NCBI RefSeq assembly: GCF_013114545.1
Contig: NZ_VTXI01000028.1
Coordinates: forward strand, 1 to 49,045
Origin: Vibrio sp. RE86
Lineage (GTDB): Bacteria > Pseudomonadota > Gammaproteobacteria > Enterobacterales > Vibrionaceae
DNA: 49,045 nt
Direction of reading: 5' to 3'
Of this stretch, positions 17,371-25,447 are shown piece after piece (positions within the stretch are counted from its first letter, which is position 1; each line of letters opens with the position of its first letter). The notes beneath the pieces are model-generated. The model saw nothing but the letters and a program-made list of their open reading frames with translations, was not told the origin of the DNA and searched no databases. Both the position numbers and the translations under genes were made by a program.

Positions 17371-18483
17371 ATGAACTACCAAGAGCTCGTCGAAAAGATC
17401 AAAATTTGGGGCCAAGAACTCGGCTTCCAAAAAGTTGGTATCAGCGATATTGATCTCTCTGAGCACGAAGCTGCGCTGCAACAGTGGTTAGATGCAGGCT
17501 ACCATGGTGAAATGGATTGGATGGCTCGTCATGGCATGATGAGAGCTCGCCCTGATGAACTGCTTCCTGGAACCGTTCGTGTCATAAGTGTGCGTATGGA
17601 TTACCTTCCTCCAGAGGCACGTTTTGCCTCTAATCTATCCGATCCAACTCAAGCCTACATTAGTCGCTATTCGTTAGGTCGTGACTATCACAAGCTAATC
17701 CGCAATCAATTAAAAAAGCTTGGACAAAAAATTGAGCACGAAGTTGGACAGTTTGGTTATCGCCCCTTCGTTGACTCAGCACCGATCCTTGAACGACCGT
17801 TGGCTCAAAAGGCAGGTTTAGGCTGGACAGGCAAACACTCGCTCATCCTTGATAAAGAGTGTGGTTCATGGTTTTTCTTAGGTGAACTTCTAATTGACCT
17901 TCCCCTTCCTGTAGATGAACCAAGCCAAGATGAGTGTGGTAAATGTCGAGCCTGCATCACTTCATGCCCTACAGCCGCGATTGTCGACGATGGTGTAGTG
18001 GATGCAAGACGCTGCATTTCTTACTTAACGATTGAGTTTGATGGAGTGATCCCTGAAGAGTTCCGTAAGCCGATGGGTAATCGAATCTATGGTTGTGATG
18101 ACTGTCAATTGGTGTGCCCTTGGAATCGCTTTTCTGAACTGACTCAGCAATCAGATTTCCATCGTAGAGAGGCCTTCGAAGACGCAAATCTCGTTGAACT
18201 GTTTCTTTGGGACGAAGCGACCTTCTTAAAAAATATGGAGGGTTCAGCAATACGCAGAATTGGTCATCTGCAATGGATGAGAAACCTCTCCATCGCGATG
18301 GGGAATGCTCCCTACTCACAGAACATTGTTGATGCGTTGAACGGCCGCTTAGGCCTGAGCCACATACTTGACGAACATATTCACTGGGCTTTAGAAGAGC
18401 AAACTCGTCAGCTTCCTACTAGCTCAACCAAATTAGATCGACTTATTCGTATTATCGAGAAGGGTTTGCCTAGAGATGCATAA
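17371..18483 (+). CDS. queG: Epoxyqueuosine reductase QueG
   Basis: QueG carries out the last step of queuosine synthesis, reducing epoxyqueuosine in tRNA with cobalamin and iron-sulfur clusters. The 370-residue protein shows the two cluster motifs CGKCRACITSCPTAAI (about residues 190-205) and CDDCQLVCPWNR (about 246-257), and the conserved VDSAPILERPLAQKAGLGWTG split around the cofactor site. It is divergent from tsaE with a 209-base gap. GAGGTG lies nine bases upstream of the ATG. Confidence 0.96.
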   Translation: MNYQELVEKIKIWGQELGFQKVGISDIDLSEHEAALQQWLDAGYHGEMDWMARHGMMRARPDELLPGTVRVISVRMDYLPPEARFASNLSDPTQAYISRYSLGRDYHKLIRNQLKKLGQKIEHEVGQFGYRPFVDSAPILERPLAQKAGLGWTGKHSLILDKECGSWFFLGELLIDLPLPVDEPSQDECGKCRACITSCPTAAIVDDGVVDARRCISYLTIEFDGVIPEEFRKPMGNRIYGCDDCQLVCPWNRFSELTQQSDFHRREAFEDANLVELFLWDEATFLKNMEGSAIRRIGHLQWMRNLSIAMGNAPYSQNIVDALNGRLGLSHILDEHIHWALEEQTRQLPTSSTKLDRLIRIIEKGLPRDA

Positions 18484-18911
18484 TACTTGCCGCATCAGAC
18501 TGTAGATAAGTTGATTTAGCTCTAAAAATAGAAATGTGGAAAAAGCAACAGATAGTTACTCATTTTCTTACAGGTGTAGAAGTTAATCACAGTCACAATA
18601 AATGACCAGGATCAAAAAACAGTGACTTAATGATCGAACTTGCCCCTAAATAAACCTTCCAGAAAACCATTAAAGTCACTTAAAAACAACAACTTAACCA
18701 AAAACCCAGCGTGCGTAAGTAACTTTCAAAAACAAAAAGATCGTTTCAAAGGCACTTGGAAATCAGCGTTATAATGGTTTATACACCAAGTTATCCACAC
18801 ATTGGACGTTGTGGATAAGTCTGTTGACTGATGTGTAAACGCCTAGCTCACACTAGGTTTGCTATAGACTTCTAATCAGCACATCCCGTACTGGAAAATA
18901 TAATTTAGACA
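18484..18911. other. AT-rich intergenic region with DnaA boxes, possible datA-like element
   Basis: No gene is seen here. The region holds two perfect DnaA boxes facing each other: TTATCCACA at 18791-18799 and its reverse complement at 18810-18818. Next to them are TTATACACC at 18779-18787 and TGTGGAAAA at 18535-18543 (8 of 9 each), and TGTGTAAAC at 18832-18840 (7 of 9). It lies between queG and a Gly tRNA cluster near orn, the position I recall for the E. coli DnaA-regulating locus datA. I found no good IHF consensus. Function is inferred from position and boxes. Confidence 0.55.
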
Positions 18912-18940
18912 TAAAAATGCCCACCTAATGATTAGGAGGA
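18912..18940 (-). terminator. Likely terminator of the tRNA operon
   Basis: On the minus strand CCTCCTAATCATTAGGTGG forms a hairpin with one mismatch, followed by GCATTTTTATG. On the plus strand the same stem is followed five bases later by T-rich sequence, so it may work in both directions. Confidence 0.55.
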
Positions 18941-18963
18941 CTGCTTTTTATTTTTTGGGGTTC

Positions 18964-19092
18964 ATGCTTCGCAGCATTAGCTAAAGAGCGGTGACCGTCT
19001 AGGTCGATTCAAATGGATATACATTTGAATGAAGAATTTGGAGCGTCTAGGCTGGATTCAGTCACGAGGTTCCTCGTGTAAGCCAAGCTCTC
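18964..19092 (-). ncRNA. Structured 3' trailer of the tRNA operon with a tRNA-Gly remnant
   Basis: Downstream of the last tRNA-Gly the transcript contains three hairpins. A remnant of the tRNA-Gly 3' part has TGGAGCG at 19039-19045 and a damaged T arm, CACGAGGTTCCTCGTG, at 19063-19078. A 9-bp stem ATTCAAATG/CATTTGAAT lies at 19007-19030, and ATGCT-GCGA-AGCAT near 18965-18980. RNase E and exonucleases would release it when trimming the tRNA. It could be inert, or a stable by-product RNA of the kind known from other tRNA operons. Confidence 0.4.
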
Positions 19093-19099
19093 TTAAATT

Positions 19100-19175
19100 T
19101 GGAGCGACACACGAGGTTCGAACTCGTGACCTCAACCTTGGCAAGGTTGCGCTCTACCAACTGAGCTAGTGTCGC
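19100..19175 (-). tRNA. tRNA-Gly (GCC), last in the operon
   Basis: 76 bases including CCA. The minus strand begins GCGACACTAGCTCAG and has the anticodon loop TTGCCAA (anticodon GCC) on the stem CAACC/GGTTG, the T loop TTCGAAC, discriminator T and encoded CCA. The 7-bp acceptor stem GCGACAC/GTGTCGC is fully paired. Identical to the four other Gly copies here. Confidence 0.97.
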
Positions 19176-19211
19176 ATTTTGTCACCGTTAAGTACGATGA
19201 AGACTATAAAC

Positions 19212-19287
19212 TGGAGCGACACACGAGGTTCGAACTCGTGACCTCAACCTTGGCAAGGTTGCGCTCTACCAACTGAGCTAGTGTCGC
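19212..19287 (-). tRNA. tRNA-Gly (GCC)
   Basis: Identical in sequence to the other Gly-GCC genes of this cluster (76 bases, CCA encoded). The spacer to the next copy (19176-19211) is nearly the same as the spacer at 19288-19324, so these units arose by tandem duplication. Confidence 0.97.
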
Positions 19288-19324
19288 ATTTTGTCACCGT
19301 TAAGTACGATGAGGACTATAAATT

Positions 19325-19400
19325 TGGAGCGACACACGAGGTTCGAACTCGTGACCTCAACCTTGGCAAGGTTGCGCTCTACCAACTGAGCTAGTGTCGC
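19325..19400 (-). tRNA. tRNA-Gly (GCC)
   Basis: Identical Gly-GCC copy, 76 bases with CCA. It is separated by only 19 bases from the upstream initiator tRNA, and that spacer differs from the others. Confidence 0.97.
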
Positions 19401-19419
19401 ATTTTCTCACAAGAGAAAT

Positions 19420-19496
<77 letters not shown>

Positions 19497-19541
19497 TCCG
19501 TATTGTGTCACCGTTTAAAGTACGATGAAGACTTTTAAATT

Positions 19542-19617
19542 TGGAGCGACACACGAGGTTCGAACTCGTGACCTCAACCTTGGCAAGGTTGCGCTCTACC
19601 AACTGAGCTAGTGTCGC
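19542..19617 (-). tRNA. tRNA-Gly (GCC)
   Basis: Identical Gly-GCC copy, 76 bases with CCA. Only three bases separate it from the initiator tRNA at 19621, so maturation must depend on precise cuts at both ends. Confidence 0.97.
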
Positions 19618-19620
19618 ATT

Positions 19621-19697
<77 letters not shown>

Positions 19698-19739
19698 TCC
19701 GTATTGTCTCATCGTTAAGCACGATGACAGCTTTAAATT

Positions 19740-19815
19740 TGGAGCGACACACGAGGTTCGAACTCGTGACCTCAACCTTGGCAAGGTTGCGCTCTACCAA
19801 CTGAGCTAGTGTCGC
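19740..19815 (-). tRNA. tRNA-Gly (GCC), first in the operon
   Basis: Identical Gly-GCC copy, 76 bases with CCA, the first gene after the promoter at 19848-19875. Its 5' end lies about 26 bases after the likely transcription start. Confidence 0.97.
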
Positions 19816-19847
19816 ATCAACAACGTTTCCGTCGTTCAGGGCTGCGA

Positions 19848-19875
19848 ATTATAAGAGCATTTTTTTGTGATGCAA
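19848..19875 (-). promoter_or_regulatory. Promoter of the Gly/fMet tRNA operon
   Basis: On the minus strand there is a -35 TTGCAT, a 16-base spacer and a perfect -10 TATAAT, followed by the GC-rich discriminator TCGCAGCCC. A GC-rich discriminator is typical of stable RNA promoters under stringent (ppGpp) control. An A/T-rich tract at 19878-19912 sits upstream as a possible UP element. Confidence 0.8.
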
Positions 19876-20114
19876 GTCCTTCATGAAAAAAAAGGGCATT
19901 TTTTTTCTTATCGGATAAAAAGCACACATTTATCAATCAAAAAGCTTGAAAAGCATACAAATTATCAGTGCCAAATATCGCCTAAAGATCAAAATGAGAA
20001 CTCCCACCACGGTTTTAGATCTCTTTGTCGCGAATAACTCCTATTTTTAATATAAATATCTGATATAGATTTACGTTGCTAAACAACTTCTTAACGTAGA
20101 AGAGGCTCAATTAC

Positions 20115-20825
20115 ATGCCGTTTCACTCAGCGCTAGTCAAAATCATTGCTCTTCTATCGCTAATGATCGTGTTAATTGGTTGTGGTTCAATGCCTAAAAC
20201 CGTGCGTAACTTGGGTAAAAGTGATGTCGATTTCGTTATGGATGTTCACGCTAAACAGTTAAAAGCTCAAATGGTGGAGCTCACACGTAAACTTTATGTT
20301 CGTAACCCAATCCAATTAGCCAAAAACCCCGAAACCACTATCGAAGAGCGCATCGCTCAAATCTTTGGACCAGAAGACAGTATTTCACTACCTCCTCTAG
20401 TCTTCGAGGAACTCAATGGAGTGACTGGAATAGACGCTATCTTGCTCAGTTTTGATGAACAGTTTGAAGGTGATCGCGTGTTTGCAGCTGTGGTTGGTTT
20501 ATCTGAAATGTTGCGTCGTTCATATAACCACCAGCAAGAGTTTTTCATCATTGATTCATTGGATGAACAAGCCCTTTATAACAGCGCAAGAAACATAGAG
20601 ATTTTCGTCTGGAGGCTCTACCACCGTAAAGATGATAACGGTAACCCCCTCATCTACACCAACGCTACCACCGAATATGGCGGCGACATCAGCTTTGATC
20701 GCCTATTCACTAAAATGGTCATGATCCAAGATATGATGGCATTGATTGTGGCCGATAAGACCAATCGCGGTATAACGAAAGTCGCTCATGGTGTCGCACA
20801 ATTTGTTTTCCTGCCCGTGCCGTAA
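20115..20825 (+). CDS. Putative lipoprotein of unknown function
   Basis: I do not recognise this 236-residue protein. It begins MPFHSALVKIIALLSLMIVLIGCGSMPKTV: a signal peptide with lipobox LIGC, then a mostly helical soluble domain (VDFVMDVHAKQLKAQMVELTRKLYVRNP) with acidic stretches. With Gly-Ser after the Cys it is probably sent to the outer membrane. It lies alone on the plus strand between the tRNA promoter and orn, with its own terminator. The ORF is intact, with codon use like its neighbours. Confidence 0.75.
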   Translation: MPFHSALVKIIALLSLMIVLIGCGSMPKTVRNLGKSDVDFVMDVHAKQLKAQMVELTRKLYVRNPIQLAKNPETTIEERIAQIFGPEDSISLPPLVFEELNGVTGIDAILLSFDEQFEGDRVFAAVVGLSEMLRRSYNHQQEFFIIDSLDEQALYNSARNIEIFVWRLYHRKDDNGNPLIYTNATTEYGGDISFDRLFTKMVMIQDMMALIVADKTNRGITKVAHGVAQFVFLPVP

Positions 20826-20835
20826 CGAGCAATAA

Positions 20836-20862
20836 AAAAACCAGCATTGGATGCTGGTTTTC
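20836..20862. terminator. Bidirectional terminator between the lipoprotein gene and orn
   Basis: The hairpin ACCAGCAT-TGG-ATGCTGGT is flanked by A-rich sequence on the left and TTTTC on the right. It can end both the plus-strand lipoprotein gene and the minus-strand orn. Confidence 0.85.
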
Positions 20863-20866
20863 AAGA

Positions 20867-21412
20867 TTAGATAGAGATGATCGTTTTTCGGTAATACTGC
20901 AGTTCAGCAATGGACTCTCTAATGTCATCTAGTGCCAAGTGACTGCCCGTTTTACTAAAACCATCAAGCACTTCTGGTTTCCAACGACGTGTTAGCTCTT
21001 TCAGTGTGCTCACATCGACGTATCGGTAATGGAAATACTGTTCTAGTTCCGGCATGTGCTTGTATAAGAAGCGACGATCCTGTCCTACACTGTTGCCACA
21101 AATTGGAGACTTACCTTTTGGTACCCATTTCTCTAGGAACTCGATGGTTTGGCGAATCGCTTCTTGCTCATCAATTTGGCTAGCTCGGATTCGCTCTACT
21201 AGACCACTTCCTGTGTGCGTAGTGGTGCACCACTCATCCATTTTTTCCAACTCTTCTTCAGGTTGATGGATGGCAAGTACTGGTCCTTCAGCTAAAATAT
21301 TCAGTTCACTGTCAGTGACAATGGTGGCGATTTCGATGACTTTGTGAGTTTCTGGGTCGAGTCCTGTCATCTCCAAATCAATCCAAATTAAGTTTTGATC
21401 GCTAAAGGACAT
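20867..21412 (-). CDS. orn: Oligoribonuclease
   Basis: Orn degrades the last 2-5-nucleotide RNAs (including pGpG from c-di-GMP breakdown) to mononucleotides. The 181-residue protein shows the DEDDh exonuclease motifs: WIDLEMTGLD (residues 11-20), NSVGQDRRFLYKHMPELE and HLALDDIRESI. The length matches the family. It is divergent from rsgA. Confidence 0.97.
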   Translation of the reverse strand: MSFSDQNLIWIDLEMTGLDPETHKVIEIATIVTDSELNILAEGPVLAIHQPEEELEKMDEWCTTTHTGSGLVERIRASQIDEQEAIRQTIEFLEKWVPKGKSPICGNSVGQDRRFLYKHMPELEQYFHYRYVDVSTLKELTRRWKPEVLDGFSKTGSHLALDDIRESIAELQYYRKTIISI

Positions 21413-21539
21413 AAATCGTTGCCTATTGGTTTTCTAATAAAAAAGGTACTATACCCAAATTCCGATACCCAAGATAGCTTGAGATACTGAGAAGCTTATT
21501 GGTATACCCAAACAAATTAAACAATTGAAGTAGAGAAAC

Positions 21540-22595
21540 GTGGCTAAGAAGAAAAAGCTAACCAAAGGTCAGGTAAGGCGTGTTCGCCATAACCAGAAAC
21601 GCAAGCTGAAGCAGGAAGACTCTGTCCAATGGGACGAGTCGATGCTTGGTAGCAGTAAATCTGGCCTGGTTATCACCCGCTTTGGACAACATGCTGATAT
21701 CGAAGATCTCGAAACAGGTGAAGTACAGCGTTGTAACTTACGCCGCGGTATTGAGACGCTAGTATCAGGTGACAAAGTAATTTGGCGCCCGGGTCATGAG
21801 GCGATGGAAGGTATCAGTGGTGTGGTTGAAGCCGTAGAACCACGTACTTCAATCCTGACACGCCCAGACTATTACGACGGCCTGAAGCCTGTTGCTGCCA
21901 ATGTTGATCAAATGGTGATCGTTTCATCGGTCTTGCCAGAGCTCTCTCTCAATATTATCGACCGTTATCTTGTTGCTTCTGAAACACTGAATATTGCTCC
22001 GCTACTTGTGTTAAACAAAATTGACTTGTTAGAGCCAGAGCAATTGAGCGAATACAAACAGTGGCTAACTGAGTACGAAAAGATTGGCTACAAGGTACTA
22101 TTTGTCAGTAAGCAAACTGGCGAAGGCATCGCTGATTTGGAAGCTGAACTCAAAGATCGCATCAACATTTTCGTTGGACAATCTGGTGTAGGTAAGTCGA
22201 GCCTTGTTAATGCTTTGATGCCTCAATTCAATGTTGAAGAAGGTGCCGTTTCTGAGAACTCTGGCTTAGGCCAGCACACAACAACTGCATCACGTCTTTA
22301 CCATATTCCAACAGGAGGCGATCTTATTGACTCACCTGGGGTTCGTGAATTTGGCCTGTGGCACTTAGAAGCTGAAGAAGTAACGAAAGCATTCGTAGAA
22401 TTCAGACCTTACCTAGGTGGGTGTAAGTTCCGAGACTGTAAACACAATGACGATCCGGGTTGCGTTCTTCGCCAAGCTGTCGAAGAGGGTGAAATCAATC
22501 AGATCCGCTTCGAAAACTATCATCGCATTCTAGAGAGCATGGCAGAAGTGAAAGCGAACCGTCAGTACTCTCGAAGCAAAAAAGCGGATTTGTAA
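21540..22595 (+). CDS. rsgA: Ribosome small-subunit maturation GTPase RsgA
   Basis: RsgA tests the decoding centre in late 30S assembly. The 351-residue protein has the circularly permuted GTPase order: OB fold, then G4 LNKIDLL, G1 GQSGVGKSSL (about residue 213), G3 DSPGVREFG, and a C-terminal zinc knuckle CKFRDCKHNDDPGC. The start is GTG, with the conserved MAKKKKLTKGQVRRVRHNQ. It lies next to orn and psd, as in E. coli. Confidence 0.97.
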   Translation: MAKKKKLTKGQVRRVRHNQKRKLKQEDSVQWDESMLGSSKSGLVITRFGQHADIEDLETGEVQRCNLRRGIETLVSGDKVIWRPGHEAMEGISGVVEAVEPRTSILTRPDYYDGLKPVAANVDQMVIVSSVLPELSLNIIDRYLVASETLNIAPLLVLNKIDLLEPEQLSEYKQWLTEYEKIGYKVLFVSKQTGEGIADLEAELKDRINIFVGQSGVGKSSLVNALMPQFNVEEGAVSENSGLGQHTTTASRLYHIPTGGDLIDSPGVREFGLWHLEAEEVTKAFVEFRPYLGGCKFRDCKHNDDPGCVLRQAVEEGEINQIRFENYHRILESMAEVKANRQYSRSKKADL

Positions 22596-22706
22596 CCGCA
22601 ATTTTGTAAGCAAACTCTCGTAAGTGCTGACATTATCGGGCAATTTGAGTACTATCTCGCGCCCAGAATATAGTCAATCGTACAAATAGCATTGGAATTG
22701 AACGCA

Positions 22707-23621
22707 ATGGATAAGATTAAAGTTGGACTACAATATTGGATCCCACAGCACGGTTTGACGCGCTTAGTGGGTAAGCTAGCTTCAGCAAAAGCTGGCGGTC
22801 TAACAACAGCAATCATCAAGTGGTTTATCAAACAGTACAACGTCAATATGGATGAGGCTCTGCACTCAGATCCTAAGCACTTCAAAACGTTCAATGAGTT
22901 TTTCGTTCGTGAACTAAAAGAAGGCGCACGTCCAATCACCGACGAAGCATCAGTCATTACTCACCCTGCAGACGCATGTGTTAGCCAGTTTGGCCCGATC
23001 ACTGACGGTAAGCTTATCCAAGCGAAAGGCCACGACTTTACGGCTCAAGAGCTATTAGGCGGTGATGCAGCATTAGCTGAAGAGTTCGCTGATGGTGAAT
23101 TCGCAACGCTATACCTATCTCCACGTGATTACCACCGTGTTCACATGCCATGTGACGGTACACTTCGTCAAATGATCTACGTTCCAGGCGATCTGTTCTC
23201 AGTAAACCCACTAACCGCTGAAAACGTGCCAAACCTATTTGCACGTAACGAGCGTGTAGTGTGTATCTTCGATACAGAATTTGGCCCAATGGCTCAAGTA
23301 CTGGTTGGTGCAACCATCGTTGGTAGCATTGAGCAAGTATGGGCAGGCACAGTAACCCCACCACGCGGTAACTCTGTCTACAAATGGGATTACCCAGCAG
23401 AGGGCGACAAAGCGGTTATCTTGAAGAAAGGTGAAGAGATGGGCCGCTTTAAGCTTGGCTCTACCGTGATTAACCTATTTGCTAAAGATGCTGTGACGTT
23501 TGATGAAACGATGCAAAATGGTCAAGCGACAGTAATGGGCACACCTTATGCTCATACAGCGATAGCTGAAGAAACAGAAGCAACTGAAGCAACTGAAGCT
23601 ACTGAAGCTACTGACAAATAA
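22707..23621 (+). CDS. psd: Phosphatidylserine decarboxylase proenzyme
   Basis: Psd makes phosphatidylethanolamine at the inner membrane and matures by self-cleavage at the Gly-Ser of LGST to form a pyruvoyl group (here KLGSTVINLF, about residue 252). I choose the ATG at 22707 (304 residues, MDKIKVGLQYWIPQHGLTR); the in-frame TTG at 22692 is less likely. The C-terminus is odd: after AHTAIAEETEA it ends in a run of Thr-Glu-Ala triplets coded by a 9-base repeat (see 23574-23616). Confidence 0.96.
   Translation: MDKIKVGLQYWIPQHGLTRLVGKLASAKAGGLTTAIIKWFIKQYNVNMDEALHSDPKHFKTFNEFFVRELKEGARPITDEASVITHPADACVSQFGPITDGKLIQAKGHDFTAQELLGGDAALAEEFADGEFATLYLSPRDYHRVHMPCDGTLRQMIYVPGDLFSVNPLTAENVPNLFARNERVVCIFDTEFGPMAQVLVGATIVGSIEQVWAGTVTPPRGNSVYKWDYPAEGDKAVILKKGEEMGRFKLGSTVINLFAKDAVTFDETMQNGQATVMGTPYAHTAIAEETEATEATEATEATDK
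23574..23609 (+). repeat. 9-bp tandem repeat at the psd 3' end
   Basis: Four copies of a 9-base unit (ACTGAAGCA or ACTGAAGCT, the first as ACAGAAGCA) code for Thr-Glu-Ala. In-frame repeats like this change copy number by slippage without shifting the frame, so length may vary between strains. Confidence 0.85.
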
Positions 23622-23639
23622 TCTTAGCGACACTTTTCT

Positions 23640-23667
23640 AAGCCCCGAACTCTCGGGGCTTTTTTTG
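23640..23667 (+). terminator. Terminator of psd
   Basis: AAGCCCCGA, a short loop, TCGGGGCTT and a seven-T run, about 30 bases after the psd stop. A strong rho-independent terminator. Confidence 0.92.
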
Positions 23668-23778
23668 ACCCAAAACAATCTCTTTGCAACAAATTCAACT
23701 CTTTACGAAAAGTAATAGCCTGCTCTAAGACCCCAATTTCGAACTCCATTAGTCTATATCTCATCAAGAAATGATTGA

Positions 23779-25206
23779 GTGAGCGCGGGTATGTTGAAAG
23801 TCGATGTTGGAACCATTATTAAGTTGTTAATCAGCTTCGGCCTTCCCATTGGTGTCTTGTTCATGCCGATTGATTGGATACCGATCGACGATCTCACGTT
23901 GATTCAACACCGCCTACTGGCTATTTTTCTACTTGCCGCTCTGCTTTGGGTGCTTGAACCGGTTCCTGTCTTTGCGACCTCGATACTGATCATAGCGCTG
24001 GAATTGATCATGATTTCAGACAAAGGCTTACACCTTTTTCGCACACCACCAGCAGGGCATGATCTTGGCGAGTTGATGAACTATACCGATATCTTCAGCG
24101 CCTTTTCATCTCCGATCATCATTCTGTTTATGGGGGGCTTTGCGCTCGCAATTGCCGCTTCCAAATACGAATTGGACAACAACCTCGCCCGAGTGCTGCT
24201 CAAGCCTTTCGGTCATCAGCCAAGGTTCATCATGCTTGGTTTAATGTTGATCACCGCAGTGTTTTCTATGTTCATGTCTAACACCGCGACAACGGTCATG
24301 ATGTTGGCTTTGCTGGGCCCGATTGTTGCCTCTGCACCGAAGGGCGATCTAGGGATAAAAGCCTTAGTTTTATGTATTCCCATCGCTGCGAACACGGGCG
24401 GTATTGCCACACCGATTGGTACTCCACCCAATGCTATTGCTCTGCAATATTTAACTGGTGACAACAGCATCGACTTTCTGAGTTGGATGATGATGGGCCT
24501 ACCCTTTGTCATCATTCAACTCACGATCGCTTGGTTCTTACTTCAACGACTTTTTCCTTCTTCCCAAGCCGAGATGAAACTCAAACTTGATGGACAATTT
24601 CAGAAGAACTGGCGAGCTATCGTGGTATACGCCACTTTCGCAGCAACCATCTTGCTTTGGATGACCACTAAACTGCATGGAATGAACACGTATGTGGTCT
24701 CCATAATTCCACTCGCGGTGTTTACCCTGACCGGCATTATGGGCAAAGCTGAACTCAAACTGATAAATTGGGACGTTCTATGGCTTGTGGCTGGCGGTAT
24801 CGCCATTGGTATTGGTCTCGATAAGACGGGACTTGCCTCTGCGTTGGCTCATGCGATCGACTATGAGTCGCTTTCCCCTATTGCGGTTGTCTTTACCATG
24901 TCGATCGTTTGTTGGCTCATGGCAAACTTTATGTCCAACACCGCGACCGCTAACTTGCTAATGCCTATCGCCGCAGCCATTGGAGCCTCAATGGAGAGCC
25001 TTGCTAGCGTAGGAGGTTTACAAGGACTACTGGTTGTCGTCGCTTTCTCCGCTTCTTTAGGCATGATTTTACCTGTATCGACACCACCAAACTCACTCGC
25101 CTACTCCACAGGGTTAATTGAGAGTCGAGACATGGCTAAAACAGGGATTATTCTTGGCATAGTCGGTCTGTGTTTAGTCTATGTGGGCGCGCTTATTCTC
25201 ACCTGA
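23779..25206 (+). CDS. DASS (SLC13) family sodium/anion symporter
   Basis: A 475-residue membrane protein with about 11-12 hydrophobic segments. The two repeated DASS motifs are clear: MSNTATTVMMLALL (around residue 163) and MSNTATANLLMPIA (around residue 389), with GTPPNAIAL and STPPNSLAY forming the second parts of the substrate and sodium sites. Members import dicarboxylates, citrate or sulfate; the substrate here cannot be told. The start is GTG at 23779, or ATG at 23791; neither has a convincing ribosome binding site. The chemoreceptor gene follows 241 bases later. Confidence 0.9.
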   Translation: MSAGMLKVDVGTIIKLLISFGLPIGVLFMPIDWIPIDDLTLIQHRLLAIFLLAALLWVLEPVPVFATSILIIALELIMISDKGLHLFRTPPAGHDLGELMNYTDIFSAFSSPIIILFMGGFALAIAASKYELDNNLARVLLKPFGHQPRFIMLGLMLITAVFSMFMSNTATTVMMLALLGPIVASAPKGDLGIKALVLCIPIAANTGGIATPIGTPPNAIALQYLTGDNSIDFLSWMMMGLPFVIIQLTIAWFLLQRLFPSSQAEMKLKLDGQFQKNWRAIVVYATFAATILLWMTTKLHGMNTYVVSIIPLAVFTLTGIMGKAELKLINWDVLWLVAGGIAIGIGLDKTGLASALAHAIDYESLSPIAVVFTMSIVCWLMANFMSNTATANLLMPIAAAIGASMESLASVGGLQGLLVVVAFSASLGMILPVSTPPNSLAYSTGLIESRDMAKTGIILGIVGLCLVYVGALILT

Positions 25207-25447
25207 TGAGAATCTAATTATGTGAACCATTATTGCGGCCTTTTATTCTCTGATGAAAGGTCACAAACTTGCTGAACCCTGAGTAAATTTCAAACAAATA
25301 CGCATATAGATCAATTCTAAACATTGATCTCTTCTATAAAATCTCGCTGATATTCACTATCCACATCCATTTCACGATTCCCGTGAGATTCTTGTGACTG
25401 CATATCCCCTCTTCTCGTCCTATTGTCTCTGTGAATAAGGAAAGGCA

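Noticed and set aside
18484..18840. An IHF site between the DnaA boxes
   Set aside because: I looked for WATCAANNNNTTR on both strands and found only matches with two or more errors, so I do not list one. This weakens, but does not remove, the datA idea.
18980..18992. A boxA antitermination sequence (CGCTCTTTA) in the tRNA trailer
   Set aside because: It lies after all tRNA genes, where antitermination would have no purpose, and the match is short.
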